Assembly (NCBI GenBank): GCA_951812725.1
Contig: OX638330.1
Location: 5,187,405-5,251,404, forward strand
Length of the DNA: 64,000 nucleotides
Direction: 5' to 3'
Source of the DNA: an uncultured Caldilineaceae bacterium
GTDB lineage: Bacteria; Chloroflexota; Anaerolineae; Caldilineales; Caldilineaceae
This document shows, piece after piece, positions 35,050 through 44,146 of the stretch (position 1 is the first letter of the stretch; each line of letters starts with the position of its first letter). The translations under genes and the position numbers were made by a program. The notes beneath the pieces are model-generated. The model searched no databases. It was not told the origin of the DNA and saw nothing but the letters and a program-made list of their open reading frames with translations.

Positions 35050-36467
35050 TGTCGCTACGCTGGCGCTTTCTGGGCGCATTTATCCTGCTTATCGTTCTTG
35101 TTGTCTCGCTCAGTTTGGGCGTCGGATACTTTACGACGCAGGCGCAACTGAACACATTTATTGGTGTGCTCAGTAGCGATGAAGCCAATGACTTAGCTCG
35201 CAAGTTGAGTCAGGCCTACACTTCGTCAGATGGCTGGGGAACGTTAGAGGCTGCTCTATCTGAGACAGGATACCCCTTCGAGCGCGGCGCGGAACAGCAG
35301 CGCTCCGAAGAAGCTGAAAAAAAGGCCTCTGAACTCTTCCATAGCGACTCTGACAGAGACCGTATACGCGTTGTCATTACCGATGTCGATGGCTATATCT
35401 TACTGGACAACTTCGCCGAGCTGCGACAGGGTGAGGCCGCGCCGGAATTGGATGGACAGCGTGTTGACATATTCGATCTGCGCACCGGCCAGTCTGTGGG
35501 ATATGCGTATGTTGATGTGAATCGTGAATTCTGGGCAACCGAATCGCATGGCTTTCTGCGAAACCTGCTTTACACCATCACCATCGGCGGACTGTTGACC
35601 TCTGCGATGGCGCTTCTACTGGCGGTATGGCTCGCCAGACGCATCACCGCTCCTGTCACAGCGCTGACCCAGGCCGCCCAGTCCATTGCGCAACGCAGTG
35701 ATACCGTTCTGCTGCCGGTTACCTCCCCGGACGAGCTTGGCCAGATGAGCGCGGCATTCAACCAGATGACAACCGCCCTCCAAACCCAACGCGACTTACG
35801 CAAGCGGCTGCTCAATGATATCTTGCATGAACTGAACACGCCTCTGAGCGTCATCCGTCTGGAAGCGCATGGGCTGCGCAATGGTTTGCAGACGCCCGCA
35901 CGAACAGCCGACCATATCATTCAAGAAGTGCAGCTGCTCCGTAACCTGGCGCGAGACCTGAACTGGCTGGCCGAAACCGAATCAGACGAGCTGCGGCTGA
36001 CGACTGAACCGTACCCGCTCCAGCAGCTACTCACCGCTGAAGCGGAACGCTGGCAGCCGCAAGCGCAGAGTCAGCAGATCACCTTATCGCAGCAACTGCT
36101 GCCTGAACTGCCGGTGCTCAATCTCGATCGCATGCGGATGAGTCAGGCGTTAGGCAATGTCATTCACAATGCGCTCCAGCATACAGAGGCGGGCGGCCGG
36201 GTCACGGTTGCGGCAACCTTGGAGAAGGACGAAAGCGTGGGAATCTCCGTAACCGATGATGGGGCAGGGATTGACGCGGCCGATCTGCCCCATATCTTCA
36301 ACCGCCTCTACCGCGCCGACCAATCTCGCAATCGCCGCACCGGCGGCATGGGGCTGGGCCTGACCATCGCCCGCGCCATTATCGAGGCCCACAATGGTAC
36401 GATAACCGTTACCAGCAACGGGCTCGGACAGGGGACAACCGTGCGGTTCGAACTGCCACAGTCTTAA
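35049..36467 (+). CDS. Sensor histidine kinase
   Basis: 472 residues: membrane segments at about 7-28 and 172-195 enclose a 140-residue outer sensor domain; a HAMP domain follows (196-248). The H-box is HELNTPLSV with His260, where Asn replaces the usual Arg of HELRTPL. The N-box is NVIHNALQHT (370-379), G1 DDGAGI (403-408) and G2 GGMGLGL (432-438), so the ATP site is complete. It should phosphorylate the regulator encoded just upstream. The signal is unknown. Confidence 0.95.
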   Translation: MSLRWRFLGAFILLIVLVVSLSLGVGYFTTQAQLNTFIGVLSSDEANDLARKLSQAYTSSDGWGTLEAALSETGYPFERGAEQQRSEEAEKKASELFHSDSDRDRIRVVITDVDGYILLDNFAELRQGEAAPELDGQRVDIFDLRTGQSVGYAYVDVNREFWATESHGFLRNLLYTITIGGLLTSAMALLLAVWLARRITAPVTALTQAAQSIAQRSDTVLLPVTSPDELGQMSAAFNQMTTALQTQRDLRKRLLNDILHELNTPLSVIRLEAHGLRNGLQTPARTADHIIQEVQLLRNLARDLNWLAETESDELRLTTEPYPLQQLLTAEAERWQPQAQSQQITLSQQLLPELPVLNLDRMRMSQALGNVIHNALQHTEAGGRVTVAATLEKDESVGISVTDDGAGIDAADLPHIFNRLYRADQSRNRRTGGMGLGLTIARAIIEAHNGTITVTSNGLGQGTTVRFELPQS

Positions 36468-36580
36468 GCGATTGCTTCAATTCGCAGTCCGCTATATATT
36501 TATGGCGACGCGAATACAGCGAATTTGCGATGCGCATAGCCCGCCGCCAGAGCCGGTAGACGCCAAAACTGGCAGTTGAA

Positions 36581-36613
36581 GGCTGGGGCATCTGCTGCTT
36601 ACTTGCCCCAGCC
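36581..36613 (+). terminator. Hairpin after the histidine-kinase gene
   Basis: GGCTGGGGCA (36581-36590) pairs perfectly with TGCCCCAGCC (36604-36613), loop 13 bases. It lies 113 bases after the kinase stop and about 40 before the next gene. There is no T-run, so termination would need Rho or another factor. Confidence 0.55.
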
Positions 36614-36654
36614 CGAATGAACCCGAACAGGTAACATACAGATCGAGGAATCCG

Positions 36655-37377
36655 ATGAGCCTGACAACCCAGGAAAAAGAATCCTTTGAAGCCAACGGCT
36701 ATCTGCTCAAAAAAGGTCTCGTCTCCCAGCAGGAGATCGGGCAGATCCGCCAGGAATTGCCAGACATCCACCGGCACATGGTGGCTGACCCGCCGCCTGA
36801 AGTCCATGTCGCCTGGGAGGACGAGGACGCGCCCGATGAGAGCAAGATCATCCGCCAACTGATGCACAGCGAGCTGGTCAGCCCCACCCTCAACCGCATC
36901 CTGCGCAGGGACACACTCGTCGAAATCGTAGCCGAACTGATGCACCCGCAGGTCGCCCTCTACCACAGCAAACTCCTGCCCAAAGAGGCCGGCATCGGCG
37001 CGGCAACGCCCTGGCATCAGGACTACGCCTACTGGAAAACCGACGAAAATCAGCCGATGATGCTCAACTGCCAGCTCGCCATCGATCCGATGACCCTCGA
37101 AAACGGCTGCCTGGAGTTCATCCCCGGCAGCCACCGCTGGGGACTGCAGGATCATGAGCGGCACCAGGAGACCTTCGGCATGTTCCTGCCCGGCCGCTAC
37201 TACAAGCGCGACGAGGGCGTGACCATCCCGATGGAGCCGGGCGACGGCATCTTCTTCACATCCCTCGTCATCCACGGCTCCGCGCCCAACCTGTCGCCCC
37301 ACCCCCGCTGGGCCAACACATTCGCCTACAATGTGCCCGGCAACGGCGAGCACCAGGTCCGCGAAATCCTGCGCTGA
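36655..37377 (+). CDS. Phytanoyl-CoA dioxygenase family protein
   Basis: This 240-residue PhyH-type Fe(II)/2-oxoglutarate dioxygenase has His121 and Asp123 (PWHQDYAYW), ENGCLEFIPGSH, distal His207 (VIHGSAPN) and Arg218 (HPRWA). GAGGA precedes the ATG by seven bases. It is short for the family but has all core elements. It is the fourth of its kind in the window and stands alone between the kinase and a peptide importer. Confidence 0.9.
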   Translation: MSLTTQEKESFEANGYLLKKGLVSQQEIGQIRQELPDIHRHMVADPPPEVHVAWEDEDAPDESKIIRQLMHSELVSPTLNRILRRDTLVEIVAELMHPQVALYHSKLLPKEAGIGAATPWHQDYAYWKTDENQPMMLNCQLAIDPMTLENGCLEFIPGSHRWGLQDHERHQETFGMFLPGRYYKRDEGVTIPMEPGDGIFFTSLVIHGSAPNLSPHPRWANTFAYNVPGNGEHQVREILR

Positions 37378-37380
37378 CGC

Positions 37381-37408
37381 CAGTGGTCAGTGAAGTCGCT
37401 GACCACTG
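37381..37408 (+). terminator. Hairpin after the dioxygenase gene
   Basis: CAGTGGTCAG (37381-37390) and CTGACCACTG (37399-37408) form a perfect 10-bp stem with an 8-base loop, three bases after the stop. The arms consist of the GACCACTG unit seen in other spacers. Confidence 0.55.
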
Positions 37409-37451
37409 GAAACCAGCCGCTGCAGTTCCGCCGCGTTACCTCCTGCCCAAA

Positions 37452-37480
37452 TTGGTTACATCGGTGGTTGTGTGTATAAT
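37452..37480 (+). promoter_or_regulatory. Sigma-70-like promoter of the first peptide importer operon
   Basis: TTGGTT (37452-37457) and TATAAT (37475-37480) are 17 bases apart. Transcription would begin near 37487, giving a leader of about 260 bases. The -10 is perfect; the -35 keeps TTG only. Nothing else is seen in the 369-base gap. Confidence 0.55.
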
Positions 37481-37746
37481 TGCCAAGCACCGATTCTGGA
37501 CAACGGGTGAGCCATCGAACCCTTCCCCCAATTGTCGAGGCTTTCCCCACTGCGGCCTTTCAAGACCTGCCCTATTTGTCCAGTTCTGCAATCGCAGAAA
37601 TCCGCCTAGTTTTCAATTCTTGTTTTGCTGTTTTCGGTTCTCAGCAACTTCATGCCGGTCAGGCGTAGCGCATGGGACTGAGAACGAAAAATCGACCACT
37701 GAACACGTGTAGTTTTGTATCCCACCAACCCATTGGAGGAGATTTC

Positions 37747-39729
37747 ATGACCCAGAGGCACATTTCACGACGAAGATTCTTGCAGGTATCCGCCTTTGCC
37801 ACCGCTGGCGCGGTACTGGCTGCCTGCGGCGGCGGCGATGCGCCCGCCGCGGAAGCGCCCGCTGCCGAGGCGCCGGCCGCATCCGACAGCGGCGACGCGA
37901 TGCCCGCATCCCAGTACAACGAAGCGCCGATGCTGGCCGATATGGTCGCCAACGGCGACATTCCCCCTGTCGACGAGCGGCTGCCCGCCAACCCGATGGT
38001 GATCCAACCTCTGAATGAGGTCGGTCAGTACGGCGGCACCTGGCGCCGCATCGGCGTAGGCCCTGGCGATGCCGGCATCTTCAGATATCGCCTCATGTAC
38101 CCGCAGCTGGTGCGCTACAACACCGACGGCTCCGATATCGGTCCCAATTTAGCCGAATCCTGGGAAGTCTCCGATGACGGCACCACCTACACCTTCCACC
38201 TGCGTGAAGGCGTTAAATGGTCGGACGGCACCCCCCATTCCTCCGGCGACTTCATGTTCTGGTATGATGACGTGCTCGGCGATGAAGACCTCGCCCCCAG
38301 CTTCCCCGTCTGGCTGACCGTCGGCGGCGAGCCCGTCGTCATGGACGCGCCCGACGATCTCACCATCCGCTTCACCTTCCCCGGCGCGCACGGCATCTTC
38401 ATGACCCTGATGGCCGGGGCCAACGGCGCTTCGATGACCTGGTATCCCAAGCACTACATGTCCCAGTTCCATCGCAACTACACCGACGAAGAAGAGTTGA
38501 ACGCACTGGCGCAAGAAAATGATTTTGAGTTCTGGCACCAGTACTTCAACAACCGGCTCACCCCCCGCCTCAATACCGACGTGCCGTGCCTCTTCGCCTG
38601 GCGCTTCACCAAGATTACGCCCGAAGTCCCCGTCGTGCTGGAACGCAACCCCTACTACTGGAAGGTGGACACCGCCGGCAACCAGTTGCCCTACATTGAC
38701 AAGGTTTCCACCGACATCGTCGAAGACTCCGAAGTCCTGAATCTGCGCGCCGTCGCCGGTGACATTGACATGCAGCACCGCCATATCCTGATGGAGAACT
38801 TCTCGCTCTTCAAGGAGAACGAGGAGGTCGGCAACTACGAGATTCTTCTCTGGAAGTACGGCGAGACGAGCGATGCCGTCATTTCCTTCAATCTCTGCCA
38901 TCCGGATCCGGTCCTGTTCGAGATCTTCAACGACAAGCGTTTCCGCTTCGCCATGTCGCACGCGATGAATCGCGATGAGGTCATCGAGGCCGTCTACCTC
39001 GGCCTGGGTGAGCCGGGTCAGCCGTCGCCGCTCGCCACCTCCCCCTTATACGATGAGGCGCAGGCCAAGAACGCCCTCGAGTACAACCCGGACCTGGCCA
39101 ACTCCATGCTGGACGAGATGGGCCTGACCGAGACGAACTCCGATGGCATGCGCCTGCGCCCGGACGGCGATCCGCTCAGCATCATCTTCAACTACGCCCC
39201 CGTCTTCGGCTCCTGGCAAAGCATCGGTGAACTGATGCAGAAGTATATGGCCGACGTCGGCGTGCAGTTGTCGCTGAAGGAAGAAGCCCGTCCGCTCTGG
39301 AGTCAGCGCGTCCAGGCCTCCGAGCACGATATGACCGTCTGGACCGGCTCCGCCGAGTTCAACCCGCTGATCGACCCGCGGCACTTCCTGCCCTTCTCTC
39401 AAGGCAGCTCCCACCACGTCGCCTGCCATGCCCTCTGGTACAATTCCGGCGGCGCCAACGGCGTAGAGCCGACCGGCGACCTGCGCACTACCATCGATCT
39501 CTACGAAGCGATCAAGGCCACGCCGGATGTAGACGAGCATAAGCGCCTCTTCCAGCAGATCCTCGATCTCAATAGGGAAAATCTGTGGACGTTCAGCATG
39601 GCGGTCGGCCTGCCTGCGCCCGTCGTCGTCAGCAAGAACATGGGCAACGTCCCGCGCGAGGGGGTCTCCTCCTGGCATCTGCAGACGCCCGGCAGCACCG
39701 TGCCCGAGCAGTACTATCTCAAGAGCTGA
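37747..39729 (+). CDS. Peptide/oligosaccharide ABC transporter substrate-binding protein (family 5), Tat lipoprotein
   Basis: About 660 residues from the ATG at 37747, chosen because GGAGGAG stands six bases before it; the open frame itself extends further upstream. Tat signal SRRRFLQ (7-13) and lipobox LAAC with Cys27, then an Ala/Glu-rich linker. The mature protein shows the family 5 fold: YTFHLREGVKWSDGTPHSSG, ERNPYYWKVDTAGNQLPYID, FRFAMSHAMNRDEV. Such proteins bind di- and oligopeptides or, in related clades, oligosaccharides. It is followed by two permease genes but no ATPase genes. Confidence 0.93.
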   Translation: MTQRHISRRRFLQVSAFATAGAVLAACGGGDAPAAEAPAAEAPAASDSGDAMPASQYNEAPMLADMVANGDIPPVDERLPANPMVIQPLNEVGQYGGTWRRIGVGPGDAGIFRYRLMYPQLVRYNTDGSDIGPNLAESWEVSDDGTTYTFHLREGVKWSDGTPHSSGDFMFWYDDVLGDEDLAPSFPVWLTVGGEPVVMDAPDDLTIRFTFPGAHGIFMTLMAGANGASMTWYPKHYMSQFHRNYTDEEELNALAQENDFEFWHQYFNNRLTPRLNTDVPCLFAWRFTKITPEVPVVLERNPYYWKVDTAGNQLPYIDKVSTDIVEDSEVLNLRAVAGDIDMQHRHILMENFSLFKENEEVGNYEILLWKYGETSDAVISFNLCHPDPVLFEIFNDKRFRFAMSHAMNRDEVIEAVYLGLGEPGQPSPLATSPLYDEAQAKNALEYNPDLANSMLDEMGLTETNSDGMRLRPDGDPLSIIFNYAPVFGSWQSIGELMQKYMADVGVQLSLKEEARPLWSQRVQASEHDMTVWTGSAEFNPLIDPRHFLPFSQGSSHHVACHALWYNSGGANGVEPTGDLRTTIDLYEAIKATPDVDEHKRLFQQILDLNRENLWTFSMAVGLPAPVVVSKNMGNVPREGVSSWHLQTPGSTVPEQYYLKS

Positions 39730-39735
39730 TAACTT

Positions 39736-39836
39736 CAGCGGCCAGTTGTAAGTGGTCGGTTGCCAGTATATTCACTGGTGACCGGCCACAGGCCGCTGGC
39801 GTTTTATTAACCATTAACCACTAACCACTGGTGTTC
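39736..39836 (+). terminator. Long nested hairpin and repeat spacer before the permease genes
   Basis: CAGCGGCC (39736-39743) pairs with GGCCGCTG (39791-39798), GTGGTCGGT (39752-39760) with ACCGGCCAC (39781-39789, one G-U) and CCAGT with ACTGG inside; GTTTTATT follows, so weak intrinsic termination is possible. From 39809 the spacer is made of AACCATT/AACCACT units ending CTGGTGTTCA before the permease ATG. Confidence 0.6.
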
Positions 39837-39837
39837 A

Positions 39838-40824
39838 ATGTCCTCATTCATCTTCCGCCGCCTCATCCTGATGGTGCCGACGCTGTTCATGATCTCGTTG
39901 ATCTCCTTCGTCATCATCGAACTGCCGCCCGGCGACTATATGACCTCCTATATCGCCAACCGTATGGCAATGGGTGACGACGTACGCCAGGACGAAATCG
40001 ACGCGCTCATCAAGCAGTACGGGCTGGACCAGCCCGCGCCGGTACGCTACGCCAAGTGGCTGGGCAACGTCTTGCAGGGCAATTTCGGCTTCTCCTTCGA
40101 GTGGTCGCTTCCTGTCAGCGACCTGATCTGGGACCGTCTCGGCTTAACGGTGGTGGTCGCCTTCGCCGCGCTCATGTTTTCCTGGGTCATCGGGCTTGTC
40201 GTCGGCGTACTCTCCGCCGTCTACCAGTATTCGATCGGGGACTATGTTTTTACCGCCCTCAGTTTTATCGGCCTCGGCACGCCCAACTTTCTGCTCGCAC
40301 TGATCATGATGTGGATCGCTCTTGCCTATTTCGGCGTCAACATCTCCGGCCTCTTCTCACAAGAGTTCATCGACGCCCCCTGGAGCTTCGCCAAGTTTGG
40401 CGATATGCTCAAACATCTCTGGGCGCCTGCTATCATCGTCGGTACAGCCGGCTCCGCCGGCCTCGTGCGCACCATGCGCGCCAATCTGCTCGACGAGCTC
40501 AGCAAACCCTACGTCGAGACCGGACGCGCCAAGGGCCTCAACGAACTCAAGCTCGTGCTCAAATATCCCACGCGCGTGGCCCTCAACCCCTTTGTCAGCA
40601 CCATGGGCTGGGCCTTGCCGCAACTCGTCTCCGGTTCCATCATCGTCTCCGTCGTCCTCAGCCTGCCCACTACTGGTCCGCTGCTGTTGCGTGCGCTCCT
40701 GACCCAGGACATGTACCTGGCCTCCAGCTTTCTGCTCATGCTCAGTACATTGACGATCGTCGGCACGCTGGTCTCCGACATTATGCTGGCGCTGCTCGAT
40801 CCCCGCATCCGGATGGGAGGCTGA
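39838..40824 (+). CDS. Peptide ABC transporter permease, DppB/OppB-like
   Basis: 328 residues, N-terminal membrane segment with FIFRRLILMVPTLFMISL, the family signature of DppB-type permeases, then PPGDYM and five further membrane segments. The EAA-like loop near 228-250 reads ARAKGLNELKLVLKYPTRVA. It forms a heterodimeric pore with the DppC-like protein whose start follows one base after its stop. The ATG is preceded by CTGGTGTTCA, where GGTG can act as a short ribosome-binding site. Confidence 0.94.
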   Translation: MSSFIFRRLILMVPTLFMISLISFVIIELPPGDYMTSYIANRMAMGDDVRQDEIDALIKQYGLDQPAPVRYAKWLGNVLQGNFGFSFEWSLPVSDLIWDRLGLTVVVAFAALMFSWVIGLVVGVLSAVYQYSIGDYVFTALSFIGLGTPNFLLALIMMWIALAYFGVNISGLFSQEFIDAPWSFAKFGDMLKHLWAPAIIVGTAGSAGLVRTMRANLLDELSKPYVETGRAKGLNELKLVLKYPTRVALNPFVSTMGWALPQLVSGSIIVSVVLSLPTTGPLLLRALLTQDMYLASSFLLMLSTLTIVGTLVSDIMLALLDPRIRMGG

Positions 40825-40825
40825 C

Positions 40826-42049
40826 ATGACCGCAGAACAGCCGACCACCGGCACCGTACAGACCGGCGATCTCCAGCAGGCGCCGCTCGACACCGACACC
40901 TATCTCCCCGTCGAGGAAGATGAAGAGCGCGTCTACGTCGCTACGCCGCTGCAGATGATGTGGTGGCGCTTTCTCAAACACAAAATGGCCATAGTTGGCG
41001 CCTTAGTCGTTATTCTCCTCTACCTGGTCGCCATCTTCGCCGAGGTGCTCGCTCCCTACAACCCCGATACCTACGAAGTCGCCCTCACCTACGCGCCGCC
41101 GCAACCGATTCACTTCTTCCACAACGGCGAGTTCCAGGGCACACCCTTCGTCTACGGCCTCACCCAGGCCCGCAATCCCGATACCCTGCGCATGGAGTTC
41201 CAAATCGACGAAACCGTGCGCTACCCTATCCGGTTCTGGGTCGAAGGCGATCCCTACAAGCTCTGGGGCCTCTTTCCAAACAGCCGCCATCTCTTCGGCA
41301 TCGGCGACCCAATTTTCGACGCCGCCGCCGCGGCAAGCCCAGACACCCCGTCCTTCTCCGTCATATTTCTGCTCGGCGCCGATAAACTCGGCCGCGACAT
41401 GTTCACCCGCATCGTCTACGGCTCCCGCGTCTCTCTCTCCATCGGCCTGATCGGCGTCGCGCTCAGCTTCATCTTCGGCGTCGTCCTCGGCGGCATCTCC
41501 GGCTTCTACGGCGGCGTTATCGACGTCCTCATCCAGCGCATCATCGAGTTCATTCGCTCCGTACCCTCTATCCCCCTGTGGATGGCCCTCAGCGCCTCCC
41601 TGCCACAGGACTGGTCCAGCCTTAGAGTCTACTTCGGCATCACCATCATCCTTTCGCTGATCGGCTGGACATTCCTCGCCCGCGCCGTGCGCGGCCGCTT
41701 TCTCTCCATGCGCGAGGAGGAATTCATCCTCGCCGCCCGCTTCGCCGGCGCCAGCGAAATGCGCATCATCCTGCGACATATGGTGCCCTCCTTCTTCAGT
41801 CACCTGATCGCCTCCGCTACCCTCGCCGTCCCCTCCATGATCCTCAGTGAAACCTCACTCAGCTTCCTGGGCCTGGGGCTGCGCCCTCCCGCCATCAGCT
41901 GGGGCGTCCTCCTGAAGGAATCCCAGAATCTGCGCTCGGTCGCGCTCGCGCCGTGGCTGCTGCTGCCCGGCCTCTTCGTCATCATCACCGTCCTCGCGCT
42001 CAACTTCTTCGGCGACGGCCTGCGCGACGCAGCAGACCCCTACCGCTAG
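40826..42049 (+). CDS. Peptide ABC transporter permease, DppC/OppC-like with large outer loop
   Basis: 407 residues, longer than the usual 280-310 of DppC proteins. The extra length lies between the first membrane segment (about 53-75) and the second: about 110 residues with PPQPIHFFHNGEFQGTPFVY and DPYKLWGLFPNSRHLFG, placed outside the cytoplasm. The C-terminal five segments and the EAA loop (AARFAGASEMRIILRHMVPS) are standard. The same extra region is present in the second importer (52711). It may contact the binding protein. Confidence 0.93.
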   Translation: MTAEQPTTGTVQTGDLQQAPLDTDTYLPVEEDEERVYVATPLQMMWWRFLKHKMAIVGALVVILLYLVAIFAEVLAPYNPDTYEVALTYAPPQPIHFFHNGEFQGTPFVYGLTQARNPDTLRMEFQIDETVRYPIRFWVEGDPYKLWGLFPNSRHLFGIGDPIFDAAAAASPDTPSFSVIFLLGADKLGRDMFTRIVYGSRVSLSIGLIGVALSFIFGVVLGGISGFYGGVIDVLIQRIIEFIRSVPSIPLWMALSASLPQDWSSLRVYFGITIILSLIGWTFLARAVRGRFLSMREEEFILAARFAGASEMRIILRHMVPSFFSHLIASATLAVPSMILSETSLSFLGLGLRPPAISWGVLLKESQNLRSVALAPWLLLPGLFVIITVLALNFFGDGLRDAADPYR

Positions 42050-42170
42050 CAGCCCTCAGTTTCCAGGTAACCACCCAGCCAAAGTCAATTCGCGCCCACG
42101 CCAAACAACCGTATCCCATGACCGCGAGCCTATCGCCCACGCTCGGCGTTCGCGACCCACAGTGCGCCGG

Positions 42171-42407
42171 GCGAAGGTGTTTCCTCTCTCCGCATTCCTC
42201 TATACTCTCTTCTTGCATATGGGCGGTCGGGCCTTCGGCCCTCCCTTGTGCAGGGGCTGCGCCCCCGCAACGCCCCCCTACAAAACCATCGCTCACCGAC
42301 CGTGTGTGCGCATTCCAGCCGTGCGGCTCCAGCAACCTGGCTGCCGCCAACCGAATACGTAACGAGATAGCCTGAATGGTGGCAGGGAAAGAGCGCTGGT
42401 CAAGAAG
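42171..42407 (+). repeat. Intergenic GC-rich repeat, copy E (subtype 2)
   Basis: Full core and subtype-2 half as in copies B and C. Homology to copy F also runs about 90 bases further upstream (from about 42082, AGTCAATTCGCGCC). It lies in the 637-base gap between the first peptide importer and the third sugar importer; the rest of that gap holds only the promoter below. Confidence 0.85.
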
Positions 42408-42533
42408 CGTAAGGGTCGGTCAAGTAATGGACTCCAGACGGCATCATTGGCAACAGAGCCGTGCTACAGCAATCCTGAAAATCCTTCAATCCTGCAAATC
42501 CTGATTCAGACAATACCCACTGCCGAAACGCGG

Positions 42534-42563
42534 TTGACAAGCAAAAAAATATAATCGTATAAT
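42534..42563 (+). promoter_or_regulatory. Strong sigma-70-like promoter of the third sugar importer
   Basis: TTGACA (42534-42539) and TATAAT (42558-42563) are both perfect consensus, 18 bases apart, with an A/T-rich spacer. Transcription would start near 42570, leaving a leader of about 115 bases. Confidence 0.75.
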
Positions 42564-42686
42564 CTCTACCTAACACCCCATCACTCCTGACAACAGGGCA
42601 CGCGGCACCAGATGCGGCGCCCTGCGCGCAATACAGTTCAGGCACGATCCGAACCGGATACCCGCAAAAAAGGAGAGACGATCCCG

Positions 42687-44069
42687 ATGAAAGACAATCC
42701 CAGTAGAGCCATGACACGACGTGACATTCTGAAGCTGCTCGGCGTGGGAACGTCCGCCGCCTACCTCGCCGCCTGCGCACCCGCGCCGGCAGCAGCCCCC
42801 TCCGATTCCGAGGAGCAGCCCGCCGCGGCCGACGAGGGACCCATAACCCTGCGCTTCGCACCCTGGCCCGGCGCTCCCTCACGCGAGCCGATCAAGGCCG
42901 TGGTCGACGCCTTTAACGATTCCCAGGACCGAATCGTCATCAAAGAAGAGGAGATGGGCGGCGAAGGCAACCACTACCAGAAGCTCAAAGTGCGCGCCGC
43001 AGCCAACGAATTGCCCGATATGGCCTTCATGCAGGGCAGCCACGACTACGTATCCTTCGTCACCGCCGGACTGCTGCATCCCATTGACGACATGATCGAG
43101 GCCGACTCGACCTTTGTGCGCGCCGAGAGAATTCCACCCGTCGCCGAATCGATCTTCCACGTTCTCGGCCAGACCTGGGGCCTGCCCAACGAGGCCGCCG
43201 CCTTTGGCATGTACTACAACAAGTCGATGTTCGACGAAGCCGGCGTCAGCTATCCCGAACCCGGCTGGACCTGGGACGATTTTCTGGAGAAGGCGATCGC
43301 CCTCACCAAAGGCGAAGGCGCCACCAAGCAGTACGGCTTCATCCAGAACTACGACGCCTTCCGGTCGATGGTCTGGGTCAGAACCAACGGCGGCCGCTAT
43401 TTTGACAGCGATGAGTTCCCGCAGACGATCAGCGTCGACAACGCCCAAGTCGTCGAGGCCATCCAGTTCCTCCAGGACCTGGTCTGGACGCACAAAGTGT
43501 CGGTCGCGGAAGGGCAGTTCGCCGCCGCCTCCGGCGGCATCGGCTTCGATACCGGTCGCGTCGCCATGAATATGGAAGGCAACTGGCGCATTCCCGGCTG
43601 GGTGCCCAAACTGCAGGACCTGGGCATGGAGTGGGATGTTGCCCCCCTCCCCGAGCAGGCAACGCAGACTACATGGCTCTCCGTCGACATCACGCCCATC
43701 TTCGCCATCACCGAATACCCCAACGAGTGCTACGAGTTCATCAAGTTCTGGAACAAAGAGGGCCAGCCCTATATGCTCAACCTCTGGGCGCGCTTGCCGG
43801 TCATCCCCAATGAGGAAACAAGGCAGCTCTGGGTCGACTGGATCGATGCCAAGGGCATCGGGCCGCTGGCCGCCGACGCCTTCTGGAACGCTTGGGATTC
43901 GGGCTGGGTGATGCCGCTGACACCGGCCTGGCCGGAGATCAACGGCGAGGTGCTGGGACCCGCTTGGGAGGAGATTTTCCAGGTCGAGGGCTCCAACGTC
44001 GCCAGCGTACTCGAATCGGTCCAGCCGCGCGCGCAAGCAATCCTGGATGAAAAAGGGCAGCCGTCCTAG
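42687..44069 (+). CDS. Sugar ABC transporter substrate-binding protein (family 1), Tat lipoprotein
   Basis: 460 residues from the ATG at 42687, preferred over earlier starts because AAGGAGAG stands nine bases before it. Tat signal TRRDILK (10-16), lipobox LAAC with Cys30. The mature protein is a family 1 solute-binding protein: LRFAPWPGAPSREPIKAVVD, EAAAFGMYYNKSMFDEAGVS and YPEPGWTWDDFLEKA are typical. It is the first gene of a binding protein-MalF-MalG operon with a consensus promoter, so it is probably expressed at a high level. Confidence 0.93.
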   Translation: MKDNPSRAMTRRDILKLLGVGTSAAYLAACAPAPAAAPSDSEEQPAAADEGPITLRFAPWPGAPSREPIKAVVDAFNDSQDRIVIKEEEMGGEGNHYQKLKVRAAANELPDMAFMQGSHDYVSFVTAGLLHPIDDMIEADSTFVRAERIPPVAESIFHVLGQTWGLPNEAAAFGMYYNKSMFDEAGVSYPEPGWTWDDFLEKAIALTKGEGATKQYGFIQNYDAFRSMVWVRTNGGRYFDSDEFPQTISVDNAQVVEAIQFLQDLVWTHKVSVAEGQFAAASGGIGFDTGRVAMNMEGNWRIPGWVPKLQDLGMEWDVAPLPEQATQTTWLSVDITPIFAITEYPNECYEFIKFWNKEGQPYMLNLWARLPVIPNEETRQLWVDWIDAKGIGPLAADAFWNAWDSGWVMPLTPAWPEINGEVLGPAWEEIFQVEGSNVASVLESVQPRAQAILDEKGQPS

Positions 44070-44076
44070 AACTCAT

Positions 44077-44121
44077 GTTGCCGTAGGCCAGCATCTACAT
44101 TGGCGGCTGGCCTACGGCAAC
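44077..44121 (+). terminator. Perfect 16-bp hairpin after the binding-protein gene
   Basis: GTTGCCGTAGGCCAGC (44077-44092) and GCTGGCCTACGGCAAC (44106-44121) pair without mismatch around a 13-base loop, eight bases after the stop. No T-run. It is the strongest such stem in the window. AACTGATCACCGACAACTGA-type units then fill the rest of the spacer. Confidence 0.7.
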
Positions 44122-44146
44122 TGATCACCGACAACTGATCACTGCA

